NCBI RefSeq assembly: GCF_012932965.1
Contig: NZ_JABBXH010000008.1
Location: 39,234 to 103,233, forward strand
Source of the DNA: Thalassotalea algicola
Lineage (GTDB): Bacteria > Pseudomonadota > Gammaproteobacteria > Enterobacterales > Alteromonadaceae
Length of the DNA stretch: 64,000 bases
Reading direction: 5' to 3'
A program made the translations under genes and the position numbers. Below the pieces are notes generated by a model, which saw nothing but the letters and a program-made list of their open reading frames with translations, did not search any database and was not told the DNA's origin. Of the stretch, positions 35,392-44,674 are shown piece after piece. Every line of letters begins with the position of its first letter. Position 1 is the stretch's first letter.

Positions 35392-35409
35392 TATCGCTTT
35401 AAAGCGATA
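35392..35409. promoter_or_regulatory. 18-bp perfect palindrome upstream of the MDR oxidoreductase
   Basis: TATCGCTTTAAAGCGATA is perfectly self-complementary and ends 40 bases before the start codon at 35450, in typical operator position. It is too short of loop for a terminator. The regulator is unknown. Confidence 0.45.
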
Positions 35410-35449
35410 ATTAGTATGCCTTTGCTAAACAATAAAAATAAGATGATAA

Positions 35450-36481
35450 ATGACTAAATTAAATCAAGGCTTTGCACTTAAGCTACTTGACGATACCGAA
35501 GCGCCGTCCTCTATGCGTATAGAGTTAATAGAAAAACCTATGCCGACGTTAAGAAAAGGTCAGGTGCTGATCAAAATGTTAGCTGCGCCAGTTAACCCTT
35601 CTGACTTGGTGTACTTATTAGGAAAGTACGGCTTGCCTCCCAATGATGGCGCATTTGTCGGATTTGAAGGCTGCGGTATTGTTGTCGATGCCAATGCGGG
35701 CTTGTATGGTAAATGGCTGGTCGGTAAACGCGTTGCCGTTTCTGCCCAACCAGGAGAAGACGGCGTGTGGGCAAAGTATGCGGTAACAAAAGCTAATTTT
35801 TGCTTACCTCTACGCAATGATATTGCTGATGAGCAAGCAGCGACTATTATCGTAAATCCTTGCACTTCGGTGTGTATGGTTGAGCGAGCAATAGAGCTGG
35901 GTGCAAAAACAATTGTTGTTAACGCAGCCGCTAGTCAAGTCGGTAAGGGCGTTATTCGCTATGCTAAGCAATTAGGCATAAAAACCATTGCAACGGTACG
36001 TAGTGAGGCCAATGTCGAAGTATTACAGAGATTGGGGGCTGATAAAGTATTATTAACCACTGATGCCGACTACTTTTCATTGCTCAAGGAGACTTGCCAT
36101 GCTCTAAAAGCGACTGTATTACTAGACGCTGTTGCCTGTGACGATACACCGACGGTGTTAAAAGCAATGCCAAACCACTCAACGGCGATAATTTATGGCC
36201 GTTTAACAGAAACCCATGATCCGCTAGGTGGGTTATTTAGTGTTGCAGACGTTATATTTAGAGATATTCGTATTGAAGGTTTCTGGCTTGCCACTTATAT
36301 TGGGAAAGCTAAACCGTGGCAGGTTTACCGCTTAAGCAAGAAAGTACAGAAATTATTTGCTCAAGGCATATTCCAAACTGATATTTATAAAACGGTCGGT
36401 TTTAACGATTTTTATCAGGCAATTGATCATTATGCGGACAACAAAAGTGATGGCAAAGTCATTTTAAAGCCGAATTGCTGA
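35450..36481 (+). CDS. MDR-family NADPH-dependent oxidoreductase (quinone/enoyl reductase type)
   Basis: The 343-residue medium-chain dehydrogenase has the GroES-like N-terminal domain (QVLIKMLAAPVNPSDLVYLLGKYG, in part, and GFEGCGIVVDA) and a Rossmann domain with VVNAAASQVGKGVIRYAKQLG. The Cys/His ligands of zinc alcohol dehydrogenases are missing, pointing to the zinc-free quinone reductase/2-enoyl reductase branch (MECR-like). Its substrate is unknown. A palindrome lies just upstream; it is convergent with the next gene, seven bases apart. Confidence 0.8.
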   Translation: MTKLNQGFALKLLDDTEAPSSMRIELIEKPMPTLRKGQVLIKMLAAPVNPSDLVYLLGKYGLPPNDGAFVGFEGCGIVVDANAGLYGKWLVGKRVAVSAQPGEDGVWAKYAVTKANFCLPLRNDIADEQAATIIVNPCTSVCMVERAIELGAKTIVVNAAASQVGKGVIRYAKQLGIKTIATVRSEANVEVLQRLGADKVLLTTDADYFSLLKETCHALKATVLLDAVACDDTPTVLKAMPNHSTAIIYGRLTETHDPLGGLFSVADVIFRDIRIEGFWLATYIGKAKPWQVYRLSKKVQKLFAQGIFQTDIYKTVGFNDFYQAIDHYADNKSDGKVILKPNC

Positions 36482-36487
36482 CAACAA

Positions 36488-36883
36488 TTAATGCCAATAC
36501 GCGAGTATAATGCCATAGATTAAGAACTGGCTAATGTGATAACCACCATCAATAGCCAGTAGCTTAAGAGACTTGTTAGAAAATTGATAATTGATGGCAA
36601 AGCTGGTGCCGATAAAGGCAAAACCAACCAGTAAAGCATAATGCATAGCCATTAATATATCTGGCTTTGGACCTAACAAAATTGAAAAGCCATAGGCGGC
36701 AACTAAGGCAAATAAAAACGATAAACCAAATACTTGTGCAGGGTGACCAGCTTGCTTTTCATCGTAACCTGACTCTTTGATCCAAACTTTGCCAAAAAGT
36801 AACGGTGAATACCATAAACCACCAAGTAGAAAGCTTGAAATGGCCGAGGCGATTACTGCAAAAACATTTATTTCATTTAACAT
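36488..36883 (-). CDS. DUF1761 family membrane protein
   Basis: The 131-residue protein has four membrane helices (about 6-26, 51-70, 78-99 and 109-129) and the GGLWYSPLLFGKVWIKESG motif typical of DUF1761. The family has no assigned function. It is convergent with the MDR oxidoreductase. Confidence 0.8.
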   Translation of the reverse strand: MLNEINVFAVIASAISSFLLGGLWYSPLLFGKVWIKESGYDEKQAGHPAQVFGLSFLFALVAAYGFSILLGPKPDILMAMHYALLVGFAFIGTSFAINYQFSNKSLKLLAIDGGYHISQFLIYGIILAYWH

Positions 36884-37050
36884 ATTCTATGTTGCAAAAT
36901 TGTAAATTAACTTTAAAGATAGTCGCTAACTTGTTGTCTCGTCAATGTTTGTTGATAAATGCATTTATAGAAGCCGTTGTGCTGAAAATTTCACTATCCA
37001 AAAAGTGAATATACGGTAAAATCATCATAAAAAAAGCCCTACCTAATTGA

Positions 37051-38205
37051 ATGAAAATTCTACATACATCAGATTGGCATTTAGGCCGACAGTTTCATAA
37101 TGTTTCTTTGCTTGAAGATCAACAAGCGGTTATCGAACAGTTAATTCAATTCATTAAAAAGAATCCAGTTGATGTGGTGTTAGTAGCAGGTGATATTTAT
37201 GATCGCTCTGTACCACCAACCGCTGCTATTGAGTTGTTAAATAGTGTAGTAAAGCGTATTTGCAATGAACTGAATACGCCGATGATTTTTATCTCAGGTA
37301 ATCATGATGGCGCTGAGCGATTGGGCTTTGGTGCTAAACAAATGAAAAGTGCTGGTTTACATATCATCAGTAACTTTGATGATATGTTAACCCCTGTGGT
37401 TATTGATACAGAAACTGCAGGAGAGGTGGCTTTTTATGGCATGCCATATAACGATCCTGAGCAAGTTCGCTTTTCATTCAAAGCACAAGTGTCGACTCAT
37501 AATGAAGCCCATCAGCTATTGGCTGGAAAAATAACTGAGCAATTTAACGCAAGCCAACGTAATGTGCTTATTAGTCATTGTTTCGTTGATGGCGCCATTG
37601 AGTCCGACTCAGAACGTCCGCTTTCTATTGGTGGCTCTGATCGTGTTAGCCATGAGCATTTTCTCCATTTTGACTATGTGGCGCTAGGCCATTTACATCA
37701 GCCCCAGAAAAAAGGTGAAGATTACATTCGTTATTCTGGCTCGCTAATGAAGTACAGTTTTGGCGAACAACATCAGAAAAAAGGCTTTACCTTGGTTGAG
37801 CTTGACCACAATGGTTTTGTCAGTGCTGAACACGTTGAATTAACTGCCCCTCACGAAATGCGTATTCTTGAAGGCAAATTAGCGCAAGTGATCGAGCAAG
37901 GTAAAACCGATCCGAAAAATGAAGATTACTTATTGGTTAGACTACAAGACAAACACGCCATTTTAAACCCAATGGAGAAGTTGCGCTCCGTATATCCGAA
38001 TGTGCTGCATATTGAAAAGCCTGGTATGCTTATCGGTGTTGAACAAGAGCTTGCGCAGGCAAAGCTATCTAGAAGTGAAGTTGATATGTTTAAAGACTTT
38101 TTCATCGAAGCACAAGACAGTGAGCTTTCAACAGAACAAGAGCAAGCGATAAGCGATATCGTCAAGCAACTTTCAGCCTCATCTCAGAAAAAAGTTAAAA
38201 ACTAG
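37051..38205 (+). CDS. sbcD: Exonuclease subunit SbcD
   Basis: The 384-residue Mre11-like nuclease has the metallophosphoesterase motifs MKILHTSDWHLGR, VVLVAGDIYD, FISGNHD, ISHCF and YVALGHLHQPQ that carry the two metal ions. With SbcC it cleaves DNA hairpins and protein-blocked ends. The start matches the family; sbcC follows after eight bases. Confidence 0.96.
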   Translation: MKILHTSDWHLGRQFHNVSLLEDQQAVIEQLIQFIKKNPVDVVLVAGDIYDRSVPPTAAIELLNSVVKRICNELNTPMIFISGNHDGAERLGFGAKQMKSAGLHIISNFDDMLTPVVIDTETAGEVAFYGMPYNDPEQVRFSFKAQVSTHNEAHQLLAGKITEQFNASQRNVLISHCFVDGAIESDSERPLSIGGSDRVSHEHFLHFDYVALGHLHQPQKKGEDYIRYSGSLMKYSFGEQHQKKGFTLVELDHNGFVSAEHVELTAPHEMRILEGKLAQVIEQGKTDPKNEDYLLVRLQDKHAILNPMEKLRSVYPNVLHIEKPGMLIGVEQELAQAKLSRSEVDMFKDFFIEAQDSELSTEQEQAISDIVKQLSASSQKKVKN

Positions 38206-38213
38206 GCCAGCAA

Positions 38214-41200
38214 ATGAAACCAATAAAGTTAATTATGCAGGCGTTTGGGCCATTTGCGAAAACAGAAACCATTGAATTTAACAAACTAGGTTCTAATCCA
38301 CTTTTTTTAATCAATGGCCCTACCGGCTCAGGAAAAACGTCTATATTGGATGCTATTTGTTTTGCTTTATATGGCGAAACAACTGGAGATGAACGTCAAG
38401 GCGTACAGATGCGTTGTGATATGGCTGATGCATCACTTGCCACAGAAGTGACCTTAGAGTTTTCGCTTCATGACAAACGATTTCGTGTAACGCGCTCGCC
38501 GGAGCAAGAAGCGCCCAAAGCACGTGGAGAAGGCACTACAACGCGTAAACATACTGCGGCTCTTTATGATATTACCGAAGAAGAGTCGCTTGTCACTAGT
38601 AAAACCGCTTTAGTTAAAACGGAAGTAGCTAACATTATTGGTTTGAATGAATCGCAATTTAGGCAAGTGATGGTCTTGCCGCAAGGTAAGTTTCGTGAGC
38701 TGTTATTAGCGACATCGAAAGAGCGAGAAGAGATTTTTGGTCAGCTCTTCCAAACCGATATCTATAAAAAAATTGAATTTGCGCTTAAAGACAAGGCGAG
38801 TGCTATTAGCAGGGCAAAAGATGAGTTTGATAACCAAATCAAAGGTGCATTGCAAGTTGCTGGTGTTGCTTCAGAAGCAGGTTTAAATGAACTGCGCGAC
38901 ACCTTGTTTAAACAATTTGAATTAAGTGAAAAACAAGAGCGGCAATCACTTCTTACGCTAAATCAATTAAAAACAGACCTGCATAAAGCACAAGTACTCA
39001 GTGGTGAATTTAGCAAGAAAATAAATGCCGAGCGAGAATTAGGTCAGCACTTACAAGGCGAAGCTGATAATAAAGCGCGCCAGCAGCAGCTTAACAATGC
39101 CAATAGTGCGAGAAAACTAGAGCTACCGTATTCGAGCTGGCAAACTGCCAAAAATCACAGTCAAGAACTTACACAAAAAGTAGTCACTTTAAGTGAGCAA
39201 TTGACTCACGCAAAAGAGGTTGAAAAAAGCCAACAAGCTAAATTGGAGCACGCAAAACAACAGGCTACGCAAGTGCCACGACTAACCGAAAAACAGTATG
39301 CGCTTGAAGGTATGAAAAGCAAGCTTGTCGAAAAAAGTGAGTTGCAAAAGGCAATTGACACGGGACTTAAACAACAAGTAGAGGATGACGTAACACTTAA
39401 AAAGTTTATCGCTCATAAAGACAAGCTGGCCATAGATGCTCAACAAGGGCAGCAAGCACTAGAGCAAGTACGAATTGATGTCGCATCAATTTCAGGTATT
39501 GATGCTGAAATAAAAGCTAAAACCCGATTAGTACAGGACTTACAAAAACTTGCTGGCGTCCAGCAAGAGCTTTTAAAGTTGGAGAGCATTACGGCGAGTA
39601 AAGTAAGTGATGTAAATCAAGCGCAATATAACTTTTCACAACAACAGCAAGCGGCTAATACCTTAGAATTGAACTGGCACAATGCTCAGGCTGCTATTCT
39701 CGCTCAGCGTCTTGAATTAGGCGTGGCGTGTCCTGTCTGTGGTAGTCATGAGCATCCTCTACCTGCACAGTTTGTTGGCGATGCGGTGACGAAAGAACAA
39801 GTGCAGCATGCGCGTGAACAAGAGGCTACGACGCAAGCGATATTTAATCAGTTAAACAGTCAGCTAGAACAACATAATGTGATTGCCGCTCAATATCAGC
39901 AGCAAATTAGTCAACTTATTAGTGAATTGGGTGTGAATGCTGAAAGAGATTTAAATGAATTACACGCTGCAATAGCGCAGCAAACACAGCATTTAAAAAA
40001 TTTACAATCCATTGATATTACAAAGGCAGAACAAAGCGTAATTGAGCTTAATCAGAGATGTGTAGTAGGCGAATCAAAAATAAATGAACTACATAATCAA
40101 ATAGCGGCTCATAATTCCACCATTGCTGCTAATCAAAATCAACTAGCCAACCTAAATGCAACGCTTGATGAAAAATACACATCCTTGACTGTACTTGAGA
40201 CAGAAATAGCAGCCTTACAAAAACAAATTTTCGAGTTAACTAGTGGTTTGGAAGCTGCTCAACATCAATTGCAGAAAGCACAAGTTGCTGGTTCTAAAGT
40301 GGAAAGTGAATATGCTACCCACCAAGCTTTATTACAACAGGCTAATGACAAGTTAGGGCAGCTAACAGTTGACTGGCAGAGTGTGTTACAAGCAAGTAAT
40401 TTCACTGATGAAGCACACTTTTTACAATGCAAAGTAAGTGAGCAAGCGCTGCAAGTTTGGCAACAGGAAATTGAATTATTTAAGCAAACACAAATCAAAC
40501 TTGAACAAACATTGGCTGATGTAAATAGTGCATTACAAGACAAAGAAAAGCCAAATTTAGACTCAATAAATGACAAGCTCAATGTTCAACAACAAGCATA
40601 TGACCAGATCAAAGCGGAGCTAGACAATACCCGCTCTCTATTTGAAGGGGTAGAAAATGTAAGTAGCAAAATCACCCAACTTCACGAAAAAAACACTAAG
40701 CTCGAAGAAGAATATAAAGTGTACGGTACCTTGTACGATGTCGCCAGTGGTAAAACTGGCAGCCGGATTAGCTTACATCGCTTTGTACTCGGCGTGTTGT
40801 TAGATGATGTGTTAATTCAGGCATCTCAACGACTCAGTTTGATGAGTAAAGGGCGCTATATTCTTGAACGTAAAACTGAAGGTTTTAAAGGCGCGGCAGG
40901 TCGCGGGTTAGATTTGGTGGTAGAAGATGGCTATACAGGTAAAACGCGAGATGTGGCAACACTTTCTGGTGGCGAATCATTTATGGCTGCTCTGGCATTA
41001 GCACTAGGGTTATCTGATGTTGTACAGTCGTACAGTGGTGGCATTCATTTAGATACTCTATTTATTGATGAAGGCTTCGGGAGTCTAGATCCTGAATCAT
41101 TAGATCTTGCTGTTCAAACCTTAGTGGATTTACAGCAATCCGGTCGTATGATTGGTATCATTTCTCATGTTTCTGAATTAAAAGAGCAAATGGCACAGCG

Positions 41201-41270
41201 TATCGATGTTAGTCCATCTCGCTCTGGTTCGACAGTGTCATTGCAATCTCAATCGGCATTGGCTGGATAA
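38214..41270 (+). CDS. sbcC: Exonuclease subunit SbcC
   Basis: The 1018-residue Rad50-like SMC ATPase has Walker A GPTGSGKTS near residue 39, two long coiled coils (about 200-490 and 540-860) meeting at the zinc hook ACPVCGS near residue 506, and the C-terminal ABC signature LSGGESF, Walker B LFIDEGFG and D loop SLDPESLD. It forms the SbcCD nuclease with the preceding gene. Length is normal for the family. Confidence 0.95.
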   Translation: MKPIKLIMQAFGPFAKTETIEFNKLGSNPLFLINGPTGSGKTSILDAICFALYGETTGDERQGVQMRCDMADASLATEVTLEFSLHDKRFRVTRSPEQEAPKARGEGTTTRKHTAALYDITEEESLVTSKTALVKTEVANIIGLNESQFRQVMVLPQGKFRELLLATSKEREEIFGQLFQTDIYKKIEFALKDKASAISRAKDEFDNQIKGALQVAGVASEAGLNELRDTLFKQFELSEKQERQSLLTLNQLKTDLHKAQVLSGEFSKKINAERELGQHLQGEADNKARQQQLNNANSARKLELPYSSWQTAKNHSQELTQKVVTLSEQLTHAKEVEKSQQAKLEHAKQQATQVPRLTEKQYALEGMKSKLVEKSELQKAIDTGLKQQVEDDVTLKKFIAHKDKLAIDAQQGQQALEQVRIDVASISGIDAEIKAKTRLVQDLQKLAGVQQELLKLESITASKVSDVNQAQYNFSQQQQAANTLELNWHNAQAAILAQRLELGVACPVCGSHEHPLPAQFVGDAVTKEQVQHAREQEATTQAIFNQLNSQLEQHNVIAAQYQQQISQLISELGVNAERDLNELHAAIAQQTQHLKNLQSIDITKAEQSVIELNQRCVVGESKINELHNQIAAHNSTIAANQNQLANLNATLDEKYTSLTVLETEIAALQKQIFELTSGLEAAQHQLQKAQVAGSKVESEYATHQALLQQANDKLGQLTVDWQSVLQASNFTDEAHFLQCKVSEQALQVWQQEIELFKQTQIKLEQTLADVNSALQDKEKPNLDSINDKLNVQQQAYDQIKAELDNTRSLFEGVENVSSKITQLHEKNTKLEEEYKVYGTLYDVASGKTGSRISLHRFVLGVLLDDVLIQASQRLSLMSKGRYILERKTEGFKGAAGRGLDLVVEDGYTGKTRDVATLSGGESFMAALALALGLSDVVQSYSGGIHLDTLFIDEGFGSLDPESLDLAVQTLVDLQQSGRMIGIISHVSELKEQMAQRIDVSPSRSGSTVSLQSQSALAG

Positions 41271-41415
41271 AATAACGTTAACGTGACAGCGTTTCGCGAA
41301 CAAATATGTGATGTTTATAGGCCTGTATTTGTTTCTGTAATGGCGATGATAAGCTTTTATCATTGGTTACGAGTAAAAAGTGTGAGTAAAATCAGCGCTT
41401 AACTGAGGAGCTTAC

Positions 41416-42303
41416 ATGGAAATTTGGATTGCATTTACCTTGCTTGCTGCATTCATGCAGGCCATTCGCACAGCAGGACAAAAGCAACTTTCGGCCCAAT
41501 TATCGTCGCTTGCAACCGCAGGTGTTCGCTACATTTTCGCGCTACCTTTTGCTTGGGGTTATCTTTACTGGATGACAGAGCGCTACGATGTGGCGATCCC
41601 AACACTCAATGCAACGTTTATTGAATATGCTTCAATAGCAAGTGTTTCGCAACTTATTGGTACCGCTTGCCTAGTAGCAGCTTTTAGTTACCGAAATTTT
41701 GCTGTGGCAACGAGCCTAGCGAAAACTGAAGCGATTCAGGTAGCAATTATCGGCGCTGTATTTTTTGGCGCTTCGTTAAGTGTGTTTGGTTGGTTTTCTG
41801 TGATCATTGGTATGATAGGTGTCCTGCTATTATCTAAAGTTAAGTTTCGATTAAAAGATATTGTTAATAATCCAGGTGCTGCTTATGGCTTAGCATCGGG
41901 GTTAGGGCTAGCGATTACAACTTCCTTGATACGTGAAGCAAGCTTAGCGTTAAATACCCATTTAATGGTAAGTGCAGCTATTACTTTGGTTTTCTTAATT
42001 ACCGCACAATCTATACTAGCTGCCGCTTATTTATTGATTAGAGATATAGGTCAGTTTCAGAAAATGATCCTTCATTGGCGATTAGCTTTGTTTGTCGGTA
42101 TTACTAGTGTGTTAGGTTCAATCGGTTGGTTTACAGCTGCAAGTTATCAAACAGCGGCTTATGTAAAAGCACTTGGTCAGATAGAGTTTTTCTTTACGTT
42201 AATCTTGACTTATCGGGTATTCAAAGAAAAAGTAACTTTTATTGAAATAATCGGTATGGCTATGGTCATTCTTAGTGTCATTGTCCTGTTGTTATGGGCG
42301 TAA
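41416..42303 (+). CDS. EamA/DMT-family transporter
   Basis: The 295-residue protein is predicted to have about ten membrane helices in two EamA repeats (about 1-140 and 155-295). Drug/metabolite transporters of this kind export small molecules; the substrate is unknown. An ACTGAGGAG-type ribosome site precedes the ATG. It is followed, on the same strand, by an FKBP gene. Confidence 0.85.
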   Translation: MEIWIAFTLLAAFMQAIRTAGQKQLSAQLSSLATAGVRYIFALPFAWGYLYWMTERYDVAIPTLNATFIEYASIASVSQLIGTACLVAAFSYRNFAVATSLAKTEAIQVAIIGAVFFGASLSVFGWFSVIIGMIGVLLLSKVKFRLKDIVNNPGAAYGLASGLGLAITTSLIREASLALNTHLMVSAAITLVFLITAQSILAAAYLLIRDIGQFQKMILHWRLALFVGITSVLGSIGWFTAASYQTAAYVKALGQIEFFFTLILTYRVFKEKVTFIEIIGMAMVILSVIVLLLWA

Positions 42304-42348
42304 GCTTGCTAAAATTGATGGCAATTTTTCAAAGTGAACAATCGAACA

Positions 42349-42831
42349 ATGCAAATTTCAAAAGATAAAGTGGTTCAGTTTCATTACACCATAAAAGATG
42401 AAGCTGGCGAGCAAGTGGATACTTCAACAACGGGTGACCCGATGGCTTACTTGCATGGTCACAATAATATGATCGTTGGCGTCGAAAGCGCATTAGAGGG
42501 CAAAACTAAAGGAGATAAATTTTCTGTAGTGGTTGAGCCAAAAGACGGTTACGGTGAGCGCCAAGACGATGCCATTCAACGTATTCCGACTAAGCATTTA
42601 CAAGGTGCTAAAAATTGGAAGCCTGGTATGGTTGCAGTAGTGCACACTGAGCAAGGTCAACGCCAAGTTACCGTGCTAAAAGTAGGGCGTTTTATGGTGA
42701 CGTGTGATTTAAACCCACCACTTGCGGGTAAAACGTTAGACTTTGATATCGAAGTGGTAGACGTGCGAGATGCGACTGAAGAAGAAGTTAGTCATGGCCA
42801 CGCTCATGGCGTAGGCGGACATCAGCATTAG
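42349..42831 (+). CDS. FKBP-type peptidyl-prolyl isomerase, SlyD-like
   Basis: The 160-residue protein starts MQISKDKVVQFHYTIKDEAG and has the SlyD-type FKBP domain split by an insert-in-flap chaperone domain (about 70-125), with LIVGVESALEGK-like substrate loop residues, VEPKDGYGERQDD and a His-rich tail HGHAHGVGGHQH. It catalyses prolyl isomerisation and may bind nickel, as SlyD does. The ATG at 42349 fits the family; a GTG five codons upstream is less likely. A terminator follows. Confidence 0.88.
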   Translation: MQISKDKVVQFHYTIKDEAGEQVDTSTTGDPMAYLHGHNNMIVGVESALEGKTKGDKFSVVVEPKDGYGERQDDAIQRIPTKHLQGAKNWKPGMVAVVHTEQGQRQVTVLKVGRFMVTCDLNPPLAGKTLDFDIEVVDVRDATEEEVSHGHAHGVGGHQH

Positions 42832-42848
42832 CCCAATTTTTCAATATT

Positions 42849-42876
42849 AAAAGCCAGCATTAACGCTGGCTTTTTT
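42849..42876 (+). terminator. Intrinsic terminator after the FKBP gene
   Basis: AAAAGCCAGC-N6-GCTGGCTTTTTT hairpin with T-run. Confidence 0.9.
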
Positions 42877-42900
42877 GTAGATAAACAGGAGTACTTTACG

Positions 42901-43563
42901 TTATTGAAAGTCTTGTGATTCAAAGTAAAGGTCTTGATGAAAGTCGAAGCCGAGTATATCTGTAAATTGACTCAGTCGCTGTCCTTTTTGGGTTGTAATT
43001 TTACCCTTAAGTCGACTGCCGCTTTGAGTAAGCCATACTAAATGATCAAAACTTTGACTCTGATTTATTTGATGGATTGCTAACCAATTTTTAGGTGAGA
43101 TATTAATGAGTTCATAATGCCCATTGGTATTTTCCTTATTGTCGCTACTTAAATCTCGCTGGTAAATAAGCGTAACCATATTAAAAGTAACGTCAGGTAA
43201 TACTGGCTTTCCACCACGCTCGAAATGTCCCTGAAACACAGTTGCGTTAAATTGTTTTAATTGTCCATTTTGCAACTTTTCTAAATCAAATTTTTCTGGC
43301 AATAAACTAATCAATTGACTGTTTTTTAATAATATTTCTACTTTTTCAGTGTATTTTTCATCAACTGTTGCAGTGAAAATAATCTGATGTTCGTGCATAG
43401 AATTATGCAATGGCATATGTGAAGCAATCAGTTGATTGTCAATTGCTACTAATGCCATTCCATGTGTGCCGTATGAATTATGGTGCTTATGCTCGGCATA
43501 GATCGACGGGGCAAATAAGCAAATTGTGATGGTAAAAAAAATCAGTTTTAGCTGAGCAGTCAT
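42901..43563 (-). CDS. Secreted protein of unknown function with His-rich N terminus
   Basis: The 220-residue protein has a signal peptide (about 1-23, IYAEHKHH cleavage region) followed by a His-rich mature N terminus (EHKHHNSYGTHG and ASHMPLHNSMHEHQI) that contains at least eight histidines within about 35 residues. The rest is beta-rich with no family I recognise. The histidine cluster suggests metal binding in the periplasm, which is inference. It is divergent from the LysR regulator next door. Confidence 0.65.
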   Translation of the reverse strand: MTAQLKLIFFTITICLFAPSIYAEHKHHNSYGTHGMALVAIDNQLIASHMPLHNSMHEHQIIFTATVDEKYTEKVEILLKNSQLISLLPEKFDLEKLQNGQLKQFNATVFQGHFERGGKPVLPDVTFNMVTLIYQRDLSSDNKENTNGHYELINISPKNWLAIHQINQSQSFDHLVWLTQSGSRLKGKITTQKGQRLSQFTDILGFDFHQDLYFESQDFQ

Positions 43564-43700
43564 TTAAAGGCTTCCTAAGTATTTTGCAGAGGGTGAAGAT
43601 CTTAATGAACTTATGAGTGAAAATCGTTTATGATTTTATGAAATCATTTCCTAACTGGAAATGTTTGCCGCATTCATACTTGATAAGGACAAACCGTGCT

Positions 43701-44552
43701 GTGGAAATAAGAGATTTAGAAAAGTTTATCTTGCTGGCTGAAGTGGAAAATATGCAAATTGCCGCTCAGCAATTAGATACGACCCCTAGTGCAATATCAA
43801 AGGCATTGAAAAGGCTTGAATTATCGATTGGCTGTTCCTTGTTTCAACGTATTGGCCGCCATATCAAGCTCAATGAACAAGGGCGCGTTTTATTGCCTAG
43901 AGCTGTAGAGATCACACAGAATGCGTTAGATGTTAAAGCGATGTTGACTGGTATTAATAAACAGCGATTAACAATAATAGGCCCTTCTATTTTGCTGAGT
44001 CGCTGGGCAAGCGTTATTGCTAGAAATGCTAATTCAAACCTTGCCACTACTGAAATGCTTTTCGACACTGCCTATGAGCAAAAAGCCCTAAATGCTGTAC
44101 TAAACGGCAATGCTGATATCGGCTTAGTTACTACTGAACTAATTAATAAACTCCCAATGAACCTCGCTTCTACATCGTTAGGAAAAATGGATATGGTTGT
44201 TGCAGCAGGCGCCAATAATAAATTAATAGATAAAAGGGCAATCTATACAGCTGAGCTTAAAAGTCAGCAATTTGTTGTACCACAACGGTCACCATTTTGC
44301 GGAGAAGAACGAGGTAAAGGTTGTGACGGTTGGCACTCGAAGCTCTTTACTCGCAAAATGCCGGTAGTTGTTAATGACTTTAATGTGACAGTGCAATTAA
44401 TTAAAAGTGGTTTATATTTGGGGTATGTCCCTAGTTTTTGGGCGAGAGAACATCAATTAAATATATTGAACGTTATAGATTTACCTAAAGTAGAAGAAGA
44501 AGTCTTGCTTATTAGTTGGCAACAGTCTTTGCTTGAATCTTTAGTGTATTAA
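43701..44552 (+). CDS. LysR-family transcriptional regulator
   Basis: The 283-residue protein has the LysR winged helix at its N terminus (EIRDLEKFILLAEVENMQIAAQQL, in part; TTPSAISKALKRLE; GCSLFQRIGRHI) and a substrate-binding domain (about 90-280). A GTG at 43701 with AAGGA eleven bases upstream gives the canonical start; an ATG further upstream at 43617 would add an atypical 28-residue tail. It is slightly short for the family. It lies between the divergent His-rich protein gene and an amidohydrolase gene, either of which could be its target. Confidence 0.82.
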   Translation: MEIRDLEKFILLAEVENMQIAAQQLDTTPSAISKALKRLELSIGCSLFQRIGRHIKLNEQGRVLLPRAVEITQNALDVKAMLTGINKQRLTIIGPSILLSRWASVIARNANSNLATTEMLFDTAYEQKALNAVLNGNADIGLVTTELINKLPMNLASTSLGKMDMVVAAGANNKLIDKRAIYTAELKSQQFVVPQRSPFCGEERGKGCDGWHSKLFTRKMPVVVNDFNVTVQLIKSGLYLGYVPSFWAREHQLNILNVIDLPKVEEEVLLISWQQSLLESLVY

Positions 44553-44674
44553 GTATAAATTGTGTGAATATTAATTCACATTATGATTTTCACCGTGCTT
44601 TTGGCCATTTTCTGGAGGCTAAATTGAGCACCATATAATCCCGATTAAAATAATAAACTGCTTATAGGAGCATC

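Noticed and set aside
43617..43700. Upstream ATG start for the LysR gene
   Set aside because: It would add 28 residues before the normal winged-helix start; the GTG at 43701 has a ribosome site.
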